Part shown: piece after piece, positions 23,001-35,395 of the stretch | Layout of the letters: the number at the start of each line of letters is the position of its first letter | How positions within the stretch are numbered: the first letter of the stretch is position 1 | DNA from: Euglena gracilis | Lineage: Eukaryota > Euglenida > Euglenophyceae > Euglenales | Direction: 5' to 3' | Length of the DNA: 64,000 nucleotides | Assembly (NCBI GenBank): GCA_039621445.1 | Contig: CP154957.1 | Coordinates: forward strand, 16,562,595 to 16,626,594 | The notes under the pieces: model-generated | What the model saw: the letters and a program-made list of their open reading frames with translations, nothing else | Database searches by the model: none | Told to the model about the DNA's origin: nothing | Translations under genes and position numbers: made by a program

Positions 23001-26000
23001 TTTGTGTTGTGTACAACCTATTTCCCCCCAAAAGGTGCAATTATTATTCAAAATGGAGCATTTCTGGTGAAAAAAAATGTTGTATCCACCAAAAATTTTC
23101 TCCTTTTTCCCTGAATGGCACCATCGTCTGGCTCCACATCGGGGGGGGGGGGGCTTTTATTTGGGTGGCAAAACCAAACCCCCTGGGGGGGGGGCTTTGC
23201 ATTTGGGGGGGGGGGGGCTATAAGACATGACATCAAAAACTTAAAACAGAAAAATTCCAAAAATGCCAGACTTACAATGTATTACAGACACCGAAATCAT
23301 CTGCCGTACTTCCACTTAATTCTACACCAAGCTGAATAATTAGAAAAGAGATTATAGAGAAAAGTAACAAGATTTGGTAATATTTCATGTTAGAAGGGAA
23401 AAAACCATCACATCCTGGGAACAAATCACTGGGACTGGGAAAAAACCAATCAAAAATCGGCCAGAACAGCAGAAAGAAACATTTTTAGAGACCCTTCACT
23501 TGGCATCCTTCAAAAGCAGGGATACTTTTTTCCCAAAGTTGGATCTGATGTTTATTAAACCCCCCCCCCCCCATTTAGAACGACCCCCCTCTGATAACGA
23601 GCCCCCCCATTTATAACGACCCATCCTGGAATTTCCACCAAAAAAAATATAACGACCCATGGTTGACAAAGAACAAAGCACGGGTAAGATGATGCATCTC
23701 ACGCAAGAGCATCCAGGCTCACCAGTGTTTACTTGAAGTATGAGCAGATCGACCGCTGCTTGGACGGGGACGTGGTCAGGGTGGGCGGAGGAGCAGAGCC
23801 TACAGAGGACCCTTGCACATCCTCACACAAAACCAACAAGGATGGTAGAAAGCGTGTCAGACATAGCTGTGGTAGGGAACACAGCAAAGCCCCCCTCTGA
23901 TAACGACCCCCCATTTATAACGACCCCCTCTGGATTTTCCACCAACTGAAAAGTCAGATAACGACCCGTCGTTATATTCAAGGGGGGGGGTTATCTTGCT
24001 TAAATCACCAAAGGGGATAAAATGAGAATCACCAGGGGTGGACCGGTGGAGGTCAGTTAGGCAAAAAACCGTCAGCTGACCCTCTGCTGATTCAGATCAC
24101 ATGGGCCAATTTTTTTTGAGAGTTGAGAAGAATTGCAAGGTTGTTTCTTGACCAACGCTTGCAGTGGTACAATGCCCTTTTGAGAGCTTTCAGCCATTCA
24201 TGAGGTTTAGGCCTCAACGCTCGGGGGTCGACTCTACCTTCCAGAGACCTAGCAACCTTGACCACAGTTATCTTGATAAGAACTGCACTTTGACAATAAA
24301 ATCCCTTCCATATTCAGAACCAACGGTTACGATTACTGCAGAGGTAACCGTCTTGTGTATTCAACCGTGCTTCATTTTTTTCACAACTTTTTGTGCAGCC
24401 CGAGTTATGGCCATTTTTCAGCCCATTTGGCCCTTGTTTGGGGGTCAAACAAATTGATGTGACGCAAACTCAAAGGAAATGTCCAGCGGTCCGAGTTATG
24501 GCCATTTTGAGACAAATACTGTACGTTTTGGATTGCTTCAACTTTGCCATTTTGGGCCATTTTGAGGTCAAAAAAAACTCAAAAATAATTCCAAAATGGT
24601 GGCCAATCAAAGGAAATCACTCGGGACCTAAAATAAAGCCCTGGGGACCCTCTACAACCGAAGAAAGGCCACCAGGACCAGCTGCGCACTATTTTTTGGA
24701 GGGGGGTCTACTTTTTGGATTTTTGCTGAAAATCAGCAAGGGGGGTCTTATTTTGGGGGGTCATATTTTGGGAGGAGGGCTTTAATATGTGAAATCAGTC
24801 AACATGACTCAAAAACCAATATTTTTGGTTTTATTCCACAAAAAAAATAGGCAAAAACAGCCATTTTGTTGTACACCATTCCCGATCTATCCTTGTGCTG
24901 TCCAAGTATGAGAAAACAACAAGGCCTGAACTAAAGGAAAAAATTGACGCCCTTTTGACTTCGTTTGAAACGCGCTGGCAGCCATGGCGGCAGCTGGTCC
25001 TGAAATGGCCCATTTTGGACTGCCTTTGCCGTTTTTTATTTTTTTTAAAACTTATCGTTCATTGCTATCCTTTTATTTAGCCGTTTTTGGGCCATTTTGG
25101 GTCTTCGGAGTCTCTCCCTGTCAGGTTCATGGGCTTTCATGGGCACAGGGGGAGGGGAAGGGGATCTTTGGACCCGTTGTCCTGAGCTTCCTGAGCCCAA
25201 CCCCCCCCCACCAACCTTACACTGTACAAAATGCACAATTGGTGGTGAGCTTGCACATGGGGATTTTGTCGTTCATGGCAACGGTTTCCTTGCTAGCTTG
25301 GGGACAAATGTCATCCACCACATAAACAAAAGAGACAAAGCTTGGCCTTTGTCGGACACACCTTGGATCCCACTGGCACCCTCTTTATTGCAGACTTCAC
25401 AGCCCGTCCTCGTTGGCACGGCGGTCCACATTGGAATCCACAGGTTTGGGCAAAGCACATAATTTGGGCAAAATGAGCAAGGAATGAACTGTGACACATA
25501 AGTGAGAACATTAGCACACGGTTGAAAAATTTGCTGCACATTTCACAAGGCACAAAAAAAATCCTTTCCTCCACTCTCAAATTCCATGCTGGAATGCAAG
25601 GTCACAAATAACTTAAATCCGGCGACAGCCCACTTTTTCCAACCTTCACCAAATATGGTAGAATTACGGGCATCGGTGGAGTCATTGAAACTGGAGTGGA
25701 AGCCAAATTGATGACATTCGAAATTGTGAAAGTGAAAGTCTCTCTCTCATGCATAAATAATTAATTCATTTACGTTGTTTTGACGTTTTGGTCTTTTATT
25801 TTCTTTTTTCCGCAATCCTGCACATTTCAATTTGGGCGATTGTGGCAAAAAAATATTTATGAGTTTCGTGGCAAAGAGTTTTAGGGGGAGGGGTCAAAGG
25901 TTTTCTTATAGGGCCTGGGGGTGTTGAGGAAGGATGTACCAACCCACCCACCCACCCAACGCCACCCAACGCTAGCACTAACCCCCCAAAAAATAAGACC

Positions 26001-29000
26001 GGGGGTCAATTTCATGGGTTGGTTGCTGGAAAGCCCGAGGGGGGGTCTTATTCATGGGGGGGGTCCATTTTATGGATTTTTGCTGGCAAAATTTTCGACC
26101 CCCCAAAATGTCCAAAAATGCCCCCCAAAATTACAATTTTCGAAAAATTCGGCGCTTCGTGCCTGACAAAGAAGGGGGAAATATGCTGAATTGTGTGAAA
26201 TCTGTCCCAAAATGGCAGATTTACCCTCCAAAAAAGTCCCATTTTCAAGAATCCGGTGCTTCGCGCCGGCAGGGGGGTCTTATTTATGGGGGGGTCCATT
26301 TTTTTGGGGGGGGTCTTATTTTTGGGGTGGGTGTTTAGGGATTGGGTCCATCCTCATCTTCAGGAGATCAACAACTACAGGGATCAGGGATGATGTCTTA
26401 CCGCCTTCGGATGGGCACGCCAACTGGCAGGCGTGCACCCACCGGGACCATGCTGTGTGGATCGCCGCGCTCCCACAAACGGCACGACATGGGAGAAGGA
26501 GTAGCCGCACTCCAACACCACGCCCAGGGAGGTATGGGAAGCCCTGGGGGGGGGGGTCTGGGACTCCCCTCCTTCCAACACAACACACAACCCCCCCAAA
26601 TAACCTGGCGGGGCCCTTGCTCCTGGCAGTAGCTGAATAACTTGGGAGGTGCAAAAAAAAAAGACGGTTCCAGTGGCACCCCCCTTTTTAAGACAAAATT
26701 CCTTTACGACGCTGAAAAAAGGGCCCAATAACCTGGCGGGGGGGGGGGGCAGGGCCAAAAATTGGTTCTAATAACCTGGCACCCCGCCAGGTTATTTGGA
26801 GGGGGGGGTTACCACCCGCCTCCAACCCGAAGGGCATGCCACCCCCTCCCTGGCCACGCCGGTGCACGGGTGCGGCGGGCCGCCCCGCGCTGCCGGCTCC
26901 GCCGCGGCGGGGCTGCCGTCCCAGCGGCGCTTGGGGCGGCCGGCGCCGGCGGGGGCGAAGGCCCAACGGGAGGGCGGCACCAGGGGTTTTTTTAAGACCG
27001 GGGGGGGGAGGGGGGGTCCCCCCCACCCACCCACCCACCCCCTGGGGGGGGGGCGGGGGGGAGGGGGGCCGGGGACCCACAAGAAATCGCGAAAAGTACA
27101 AAAAAAATAGCGCCTTTTCAAAACTTTCGGCTGAAAAGTATATCCGACCCCCCTCCGGGGGGGGGGACCCCCGGGGGGAGGGGCCGGACCCACCTACCCT
27201 ACCCCCCCCCGGGGGGGGGGGCCACGACTAAAAAAATCACTGGGCGGCACACGCTGAGACCGGGCGAAGTGGTCGACCAGGGCCAAGAAGGCAGGGCCAG
27301 GGGCCGGGTGGTTGGGGGGGGGGGGGGCGAAGGGGAAGGCTGGCAGGGGGGCTCAAGGCAGTCCCTATGCAAAATGATGATAATTCTGCTGCCCCGGCAC
27401 ATTGAACGAAAATGCGCGGCAAAAATGGGAGGAAAAACCGTGAAGTTTCTCGGCAGCAACTGGTCGGCATTGGGAAGGGGAAAGTGATCTCGGGTAGCCT
27501 CAGGCCATCGCCCATCCAGCCAAAGCGGCAAAAAAAATGTGTTCTTTAACCCTATGCTTTTTTTTTGCCCTGCCCACTATCTCCTCGCTGGGAATCCCAT
27601 TGGGTTTCTCTCCTTTACCTTTAGAACACTGGGACGAGTGTTTTCTTTAAGGAAGATTGCCCCTACCCCGACCCCTACCCCGGGGAGGGATGGGTGCTGT
27701 GGAGGGAAGAGGGTTGAAGACATTTTTGTCCACCCCAGGGGTGGTCAGGTTTGGGGTGGTATGCTGTGTAGGGCAAACAGAATAGCCCCTGCAAGGAGGA
27801 CGTGCATGCAAACTCCTGTGAAATGGGGGAAAGCATGCGTAAGAGGACATTTTGTGTGCAAAGCAAGTTCTTTTTGTTTGGAGGGTGCTTCAGGGACAAA
27901 ATCCGCATCTCACACCTGGAACTCAAATAATTCAAAGACCAACTCGTTGTACTCCCGTTGCAGCTTCTTGGGGGTAAAATACGGCGCGGTCAGGAGAAGC
28001 GCAGAGGACCTGAGATCGTCGGCCTTCGGCATCTGGGAGCCCAGCCGTTTGTTTCCTTTGTTCTCGGTCCTTTCGACCTTTGGACATTTGAGGCACGGGG
28101 TGAGAAGTCAATAAATCGACTGGGGAAAAAGCACCATCAGTCAGGTTACATGTCATATGAGGGTATCCAGACAACAGTTGAATACACGCAGGTGTCAAGC
28201 GAGGCTCCTACTGCCAATAACGCACCCAGCTGGACGTCATCTTCATTCCAGCACCAAATACATACTTCCAAATGTCGGCCTGGGTAGCTGGGTCGACAAA
28301 ATACCCCTGCGCAAAAGCAACAACATAACAAAAGAATACATGCAAACCTGATTATGCTTGCTTCTATCTCCTGGCTTGCAAAATAAAGCCTGTGCATGTT
28401 TGAAAAATTGAAATGAAAAATAATTGATCAATGAAATTGATCATTTTCCTTATTGACTGTGCATAACCCTCGCCCCCCTGCAGCTGCTCATTTCAACACC
28501 TGCATTGACCTTAGATGCTCAGAAATTGCAACCATGGCTCCGTTTTGTGAAATGCCTATTTTGGGTCTACAATACAACTTGTAGGACAATTTCGCTTCAA
28601 AAAACCCTTCAGCACTGTGTCCAATACGTACAGTGGGTTTGCACCTTGGATGGAACGCAAAAGGCTGATCTGTCTTGCCCTTGGCAAATCAGGGGGAAAA
28701 ACAGGTTCCAATCATTTGCCCTCCTCCATCCATGGTCTGTGGTGCACATGTTGACCTATGGCGCTTGAACTATTTGACAAAAGTTCGCCTGTTGTGACGC
28801 TTCCATGCAGCATGTGCGGGAAACCATGCCATGCGGCACACCTTTTCCAGCGGCCGGCGGTAGCTGAGGCTGGAGCAGTCAGGGGCGTCGTCCAGCTGGG
28901 AGGAGATGTAGCACTGCTTCGAGCGGCGGTCCTTGCACACTAGGTTGGGGAAGCAGAGGGGCGCCTTGGGACGCAGGGGTTGGGCCCTCCGACGTGATGG

Positions 29001-31153
29001 TTGTTGCAGTGCTGGTCAAAGCGGCAGGTGTCCAATCCTTTCCCACAACCCCAAACCTCCTCACCTCTGCTCATGAGTACCTCTGGATGCTTCTGTCCAA
29101 AATCTATTGCGACTGCCTCAACGCCAACAACCACTCCCCCAAAGTTGTTTTGGTCTCCTCCCGCAGAAAACCCGAAGAAGTAACAAAATGCTGTTCATAC
29201 CAAATAGCATCTCCTCCACAGCCACCTTTTCTTGCAAAACTGGCGTGAGCTGTTGCTCTCAAGCTTCGCAACCCTCATTCAACGTGCAAACAACGAATTT
29301 CAACTATTCAGGCAGGTTGTCTCCCCTCCTCCTCCCAAGGTTTCCGAACCTTGCACTCCCCAACCTGTCTCCTAACTTTTGGGATTTCACATTGAAGACC
29401 CCCCGTGGGGGGTGGGTCCGGGTCCCGGGCCAGAGGCCTGAATATAGGTTTCGACGCGAAGCACCGTTTTCAAGGAATTCCCTCAGACGGCCCGATTTTG
29501 GGCCCCCCAGGGGGGTCCCGCCCCGGGCTGGGTGGGGGGTGGGCTCCCTATACCCACCCTAGGTGGGTGGGGGGTGGGGTCTTAAAACGCCTGGTGCACA
29601 CTGGCACAGCCCCTGCCCACACAGCACTGCCCCATTCAGCTCCGCTGCACAAATTTTGAGGCTGGCGAAACCTTTAGTTCCCCTGCTGTGATTTCATATG
29701 GGCACACCTCTTTTTTTTTTTGCTTTTCACCTGATTTTGCCTGAGTGATCGCTCATGCATTTGGAAGTGAAAGCATTTGGAGGTTGGTTGCTGGAGGGTT
29801 GGTCGGCGGCCTAACGTGACCCATGAAAAAATACTCTCTTGAAGGTGGAAAAGGGTGGAAAAATTGAAGGACATTACCTTCAGGATTCTGATCACCCATC
29901 GGATTATGTGTTGGGGAGGGGAGGGGTTTTTTTTCCAGGGGGGAAGCAGCACAGGCCCTTGAAAAAGCAGCACAAATAAACTTAAAAAAAACACCAATTG
30001 CGTGTAAATTCCTTCAGGATCCCTGGATGAAAGAGTTTTTGATGGAGAGGACTTAGCGAATTGGGATGTTCATGGTACAAAATGTTGTAAAAAAAAAAGC
30101 TCCCCAAAGGAGGTGATAAGTTTCTGGAAAATATGCAATGACCAAAAAAAAACCAAAACACCAAAAAAAAATGACCAAAAGTTTGGTTTCAGGGAAGAAT
30201 TGGGGGAGCCTCTTTTGGGGGTCAATTTTGGAGCCCAAAAATTTTTTCTGGCACGTTGTGCCATTTCAGGGGATAACCCCCAGGCAGAGTGCTTGGCCCA
30301 ATCCCCACTTTGGGGGGGGGGGTCACCAAACCTCAGAAATACCTAGCCCAGCATTAGCACACACCTTTGTTCTCCAAGATCCAGGATTTCAGGGCCTCCC
30401 TGATTTCCTCCACATCAAGAAGATGGGCCTGGTGGGTTTTGCCCCCAGAATCTTTGCTGTGCCGAAAAAATCTTCACTAGGAAAAAATGAAAATCATTGG
30501 AAAAAATGCAAAAAACAGCAAATTTTTTTCTCCGAAATTTGAAAAGCACAAAAAACCCACAAAACAGTGTTTGTGCCCCCCCCCCCCCCGATTTTTCCCT
30601 ATGACTAGGTCCAACCTCTGAACTCACTGACACAACTGGAGACAGTGTCCCCAAAGGGGGTTGTATGAAAATAGGTAATAAGTAGATGTTGGTTGTCACC
30701 CACCCTCAGGGAGACTGTCGTCAGACAGATCAGCGAGTACAGAGGTAGGAGACAGCTGTAGGACAGTTTATGGGGGGGGTCCGGGTCAGAGGGGAAAAAA
30801 TGACAATTTTTTTTACCCCAGCTGACACAAAAAACCTAAAAAAAAAAGATTTTTCAGTCATTGTTCTGAGAAACCGACAAAAAATGTTCGCAATTCTTTC
30901 AAACCAGGAAATGCACCCTTTTAAACAAAAAATGCAGAAATTCAACAAAAACAGGTCAGCGGGTGGGAGACAAGCCTGTATGAGGACAGGTTGGCGGGTA
31001 CAAAGGGTAGAGGACAGTTTCCGGGAAGGAAATAACCGGGAAGGACAGTTTCGCGCGGGGGGCTGAAGCAGAGCAAAACCCTTGGCTGGCGTTGGCCAAC
31101 CCGACCTTGATAACTGCAGCCCCATTGTCCATCACGATGGCGCGCTCCGCCAT
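20041..31153 (-). CDS. ARP6: Actin-related protein 6 (ARP6), complete multi-exon gene
   Basis: ARP6 is a nuclear actin-fold subunit of SWR1/SRCAP remodellers, which load histone H2A.Z. Minus-strand exons: 31153-about 31083 (MAERAIVMDNGAAVIKVG, nucleotide-binding loop), 28964-28842, 28306-28226 (GYFVDPATQADIWKYVFG), 28032-27916 (LLLTAPYFTPKKLQREYN), about 27311-27243, 26980-26854, 26524-26402 (VVLECGYSFSHVVPF), 22492-22433 (NNMKSLLSFRQYDMTEE), 21487-about 21200 (VSQFVERLCFVSTDFERDL), 21117-about 20871 (NNERFTVPELLFHPSDVGF) and about 20282-20041 (TAA). Exons 2-4 and 22492-22433 join by phase-0 GT-AG introns. Two CAG...CTG insertions interrupt the central exon. Exon order and motifs follow ARP6, not ARP5 or ARP8. 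One apparent frame change lies near 21320-21400: the upstream frame gives ERDLRTS, while IVPPDIRGLKKVV is in another frame. It may be a sequence error or an unrecognised intron. The exon 1/2 junction and the 3' end of the 21.4 kb exon are unresolved. Confidence 0.92.
22840..23225. mobile_element. Fold-back element in an ARP6 intron
   Basis: Ends CTAACCCCCCCCCAAATATAG and a terminal GGGGGGGGCTATAAG, with internal GGGGGGGCTTTATATTTGGGG blocks. The intron around it runs from about 26.4 to 22.5 kb. Confidence 0.55.
23557..24000. mobile_element. Fold-back element in an ARP6 intron, CCATTTATAACGACCC type
   Basis: Poly-C start with repeated GATAACGA and CCATTTATAACGACCC modules at 23560-23650 and 23885-23935, ending GTCGTTATATTCAAGGGGGG. 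The unique segment 23700-23830 between them is GC-rich and open on the plus strand (YEQIDRCLDGDVVRV) but matches nothing I recognise. Confidence 0.5.
25980..26336. mobile_element. Fold-back element in an ARP6 intron, copy A
   Basis: Starts ACCCCCCAAAAAATAAGACC and ends TCTTATTTTTGGGGTGGGT. It is clearly homologous along its length to the block at 54757-55125, sharing GGTTGCTGGAAAGCCCGAGG and CCAAAATGGCAGATTTAC. Confidence 0.65.
26525..26853. mobile_element. CAG...CTG insertion in the ARP6 central exon (second)
   Basis: Begins CAGGGAGGTATGGGAAG and ends CCCCCTCCCTG(G), flanked by CCACGCC on both sides (26518-26524 and 26854-26860). Exact removal of the element plus one repeat joins PCTG to VVLECGYSF in the same frame, matching the ARP6 core. 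The GGGAAG and GGGCATGCC subterminal motifs resemble those at 15.24 and 15.74 kb. Confidence 0.85.
26981..27242. mobile_element. CAG...CTG insertion in the ARP6 central exon (first)
   Basis: This 262-bp element has ends CAGGGGTTTTTTTAAGACC and GACTAAAAAAATCACTG, with a perfect 8-bp duplication GGCGGCAC (26973-26980, 27243-27250). Removing it joins ARSQRVPP to SRWAF without a frame break. The interior is G/C runs around an AAATCGCGAAAAGT core shared with the copies at 6632 and 33173. Confidence 0.88.
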
Positions 31154-33172
31154 TCGGCATACGGAGGGCAGGGCTGACGATGCCCCGAAGCAGGAGGCAG
31201 GAGGTTGCAAGCAATCTGCATGGAGTGATTCAGGCTCAGAACCCTCCTCTGTGGTGGAGGGGTTGGGCCCCATTGCTGACCGACCCCCCCATGAGGGTTC
31301 CCTTCCCTTCCACAACACCACCAAACAGTCAGTCACTTTGGACCCCCCCCAGGAATCAGCCAATTCAACCACGCGGTTAGAAAAAATGATAACTGAATTT
31401 TGTTTTCCTTCCTCGAAAAATTCCGGTGTTTCGGTTCCAGGTCAGACACCAGTTGTTTATGCCCCAACCACCCGAAGTGGAGGCCCAAAAACGTTCACCA
31501 CATGCCCCCCCCCAGGGCATTAAGTGAGAGGGGGGAGCGGGGTTCCCCCCTGTGTAAAAAAAAAAAAATGGCACAAAGCGCCGGAAAATTCTTTGAGAGG
31601 CTTCAAAAAGTGCCCGAAATTGTGTTTTCAGGAGAAAAAACTTTTGGCTTCATAGGGTTCCCAGACCCCTATGAAGCCAAAAGGGGGGGGGTCTGGACCC
31701 CCCTCCCCCCCTGGGAGGGAGTCGGACCCCCCTCCCCTCCTCCTGTGCAAAACCAATGCTTAATACCCCTTTCGGCAGCAATAATATGGTCCTCTGTTAC
31801 AAACCCCTCCCCTCCTCAAGCCCCAAAGCCCTCCCCTGTTATGAAAAATCGTTGGAACAGAGCACTAGAAATTTCTCTCAGAAAAATACAAATGCAACAT
31901 CTTTGCAATCATTTTTGAATCCTGTTCAAACATTCGAAGCTCCACAGGGCGACAATTTCACATTAAAAGCCTCAGCCACACGGATCCCCCAGTGAACGGG
32001 CCTCAGAAAATTGTTTTGCATGATTTGGTTCGTGCTACCACCCTCGTCCCCTCCCCAAGGGTGACCAACCTCCAGGTGGACAGCTCTTTTCTTTCCAGCC
32101 GTGGCAGATTCCAAAAAGTCTAAGGTCATTAAAGGGGTAAAAATGTGGCCAAGCATAAAAAAATGTAATATAATATATAAATAATAAAATAAATAACCAA
32201 TGAATAATAAGATATAATGTAATACAACATATAAATAAATATTAATGGCATTGTAAACATTCAACCCAGGATCCCCATAGCACACAAATACCTTGAAATG
32301 CATGTGTGCTGGCGACCTCCCACCCAACTGACCCAATCCCAATGGTCAAATGAAGTATACAAGAGACGGGCATCACCATTTTTGCCTGGCTGGGGCCAAT
32401 GTGGCTGATCACAACACCACACACCTGCAGTACACCTTGCACGTCTGGTTTTCTTGAGGTATAGGGTAAGGTTCAACTTGCTCCAGATAAACAATTTGTA
32501 TATTTTTTGAGGGATAATGTTAGGTACTGACATACAAAATGTAAGTTTGCCATTTTTGAGGTATACGATTAGTAACAACTCGCTCCAGAAAAGGAGATTG
32601 GTTATTTTACGAGGCATGGGGTTAGGTACCGGTAATTTTTTAAGATTTTAAGATAAACCCGGGGGAATCTGATTGGAAACAATGCCGAGGGGAAAATTCT
32701 GTTAGGAAAAATACTGGACGAATCCTGAAAACGATGAAAAAAATTCTGGACGCCCGCATCAAACAGCCAGGAAAATTTCTGGACAAAAAAAATACTGTAA
32801 ACCTGGTTTTAAGGGAAATCCATCAGAATTCATCAAAATCCCGAGGTTTTCTAAAATCCAACATCCCAAAAAAATTTATTGGTGAAATCCTAAACTTAAA
32901 ATTGCAAAAATAAAGAATACATGCATTCATTTTTTATGATCAATACACCTTTGAACAGGTGATTTGGAAACAAAAACACATTTTAAGAATTGTCGTGAAA
33001 CGCCAAAGAAAATTTTTGGGCGTTCGCTGGAAGAAATGTGTTTTGTCTTAAATTTCTGGGGAAAATCCTGGACGAATCCTTAAAATTACAGGGAAGAATC
33101 TGGATGAAATTTTGTCCGGAATTTTTCCACAACAATTTTTCTGGTGCAAGCCCCCTCAGACACGCCCCCATG

Positions 33173-33401
33173 CAGGGGTTTTTTTAAGACCGGGGGGGGC
33201 CCGGGGGGGTCCCGGGGGACCCACAAAAAATGGCCGGAAAATCGCGAAAAGTGCTAAAAATAGCACTTCTTCGGCGCCTTCGGCGCCGAAAAAATATATC
33301 CCACCCCCCTCCGGGGGGACCCCCCCCGGGGGGGGCTCGGCCGGACCCACCCACCCCCCCCCCCGCCCCCCCCCCCGGGGTCCACGACTAAAAAACCCCT
33401 G
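33173..33401. mobile_element. Short inverted-repeat element, intergenic copy
   Basis: A 229-bp copy with ends CAGGGGTTTTTTTAAGACC and GACTAAAAAACCCCTG and a perfect duplication CCCCCATG (33165-33172, 33402-33409). The 8-bp duplications and CAGGG-type ends are typical of hAT DNA transposons, so this looks like a non-autonomous hAT-like MITE; no transposase is in the window. Confidence 0.9.
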
Positions 33402-35128
33402 CCCCCATGACACCCCCCCCCCGACGTGAACCAGCCTAATTTTTCTGCTTTGGGACCTAAGTGCGCCCAGCCTCAGCTTTCCTTACCAAAATAGACAACA
33501 AAAATCCACATGAAAATCAATCAAGCAACCAACATGCAAGGAAATGCTTTCACCAGTCTGTGCTTGGAAGTCAGGGGGGGGGTCCACATATTGCGGCAAA
33601 ACTCGGTCGACATCAGGGAAACAAAGGAATTTCTGGCATCCTTGAAGCATCGTCCATCCACCCACTCCAAAACCAGATGGCAAAACCCCAAGGGGTGGTC
33701 AAAAGCCACCTCCTGCCTGCCCTTCACAACCCCAGAGGGTGTGCTTCCACAAAAAGCAACCTCTCTGTATGGATGAATCAGGAAGAGAGAGACGGCTATT
33801 GAACGGGAAACAGGCAGTGAGGGGGGGAAAGGCACCCAAAGCTGGCCATGAACAATCACCGCCAGCCGGGGGTCACGACAGGGGAAAACGATGGGCAGAT
33901 GGACAACAAAATTGCACAGGGGGAAAAGGGTGAAAGGCAGAAAACCTGGTGGGTCAAGGGGGGTCAGCCAACAGTCGCTGCACGGAAGTGGGCCTTTCAG
34001 CCCCTGCGAAAGACAGTTCGCTGTCGGTGTCAGCACTGTTCTGCAACTAATTTGCACATATTCTGTGCAAAGGCGTGGCCAATCTTTATCGGGCAGGCAC
34101 TGTTTATTATTTGTCATAAAATAATGATCGTTATCGATCATCATTAATGACAAAGTAACAAAGAGGGCATGCTTGGCTGAAGATTCTCATACTCTCCCAG
34201 CATACGTCCCCAAAATCCAGAAAACTAAAACACCCGTCTCTGAGATTTTATGACATCTCGCCCAAAAGGGCCAGGGTCTCGTTTGGGGTCCGTTGTTGGA
34301 CAGGGGGTTTAATTTTGGGGGAGTCTGATTATTGAACTTTTCTGGACCCCCAAAAAATCATCTTTCTTGACAAGTAAGTTGGCATAAATTGTTCATAACT
34401 TTGGGCAAAATTTTTTTATAAATTGTATGAATTTTGTTTTCCTTCGGAATCATGGTTGAACAAAGCAACCCATTCCAATCCAATCTCAAATTGGATCGGT
34501 CGTGTAATGGGAGCCCAAAATTCTCCAACTTAAGAAACCCCCTGACTTTGTCGGGAGGTGGTCTTTCTTTCCCTCAGTTCAACACTGCCCAATTGCCTGG
34601 GAGATGGTGGTTCCTTGAGAGACCAAGCAGAATGAAGCGGAGGTGGCATTGAGGAAGCAGCCCAGGCCATCATCGACCTCCAACAAAAGAGGCTCCTCCC
34701 AAATATAGAACCCCCAAGTTCCAATCTCGGACGGAATTTCAAGCCCCTGGGGGATTTCTACATCTTGCGGGGGGTGGGCCATTTTTGAGCAAATATTTGA
34801 TAACCCAAACTTGAAAAATACAACAAAGTGATAGAAAGCTGACTCCACATGTCCCCTTTCAGAAGGGGGGAGGTTTCTATGTTCGGTGGCCAATGTAAAC
34901 CCCCCCAATAACCCCCCCCCCAAACAACACCCCCCCAAATAACACCCCCCCCTCGAGGGCCGATTTCGAGCGTCCAAATAACACCCCCCCCCGGTTTTCT
35001 TTGGTTTTCCATGTAAAAATAACACCCCCCCCAAATAACACCCCCCCTGGGACCCCAGTTCGGGTGCCCAAATAACACACCGGGGGGAGTGTTATTTGGG
35101 GGGGGGGGTAAAATGGAGGGTTCCATAC

Positions 35129-35395
35129 CAGGCTTCTTTTTAAGACCCCCGGGGGGGGTCCCCCCCACCCACCCAGGGTGGCGCGGGACCCCCCCGGGGG
35201 GGGGACACCCCCAAAATCGGGCCCGTTAAAGGCAATTTTCAAAAATTTTCGGCGCTTCGCGCCGAAAAGGTATACCCAGCGCCTCCGGCGCGGGACCCCC
35301 CCCCCCCCGGGGGGGGGGGGGCCGGGCCGGACCCACCCACCCACCCCCCCTCCCCCCGGGGGGGGGGGGGGTCAGGTGACTTAAAAAGAAGCCTG
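35129..35395. mobile_element. Short inverted-repeat element, subfamily with AGGCTTC ends
   Basis: A 267-bp copy with ends CAGGCTTCTTTTTAAGACC and GTGACTTAAAAAGAAGCCTG and a perfect 8-bp duplication TTCCATAC (35121-35128, 35396-35403). It shares the GGCGCTTCGCGCCGAAAAGG-type core with the 33173 copy. Related but less complete pieces lie near 42.96-43.01 and 46.75-46.89 kb. Confidence 0.9.

Noticed and set aside
23700-23830. Plus-strand exon YEQIDRCLDGDVVRV within the ARP6 intron
   Set aside because: Short, isolated, flanked by fold-back modules and without a partner exon or recognised family.
26396-26524. Frame reading LWERGDPHSMVPVGARLP as the ARP6 continuation
   Set aside because: Looks superficially like the ARP6 VGGKLL segment, but the frame containing VVLECGYSFSHVVPFV ends at a GTAAGA donor in phase 0 and joins the next exon correctly.
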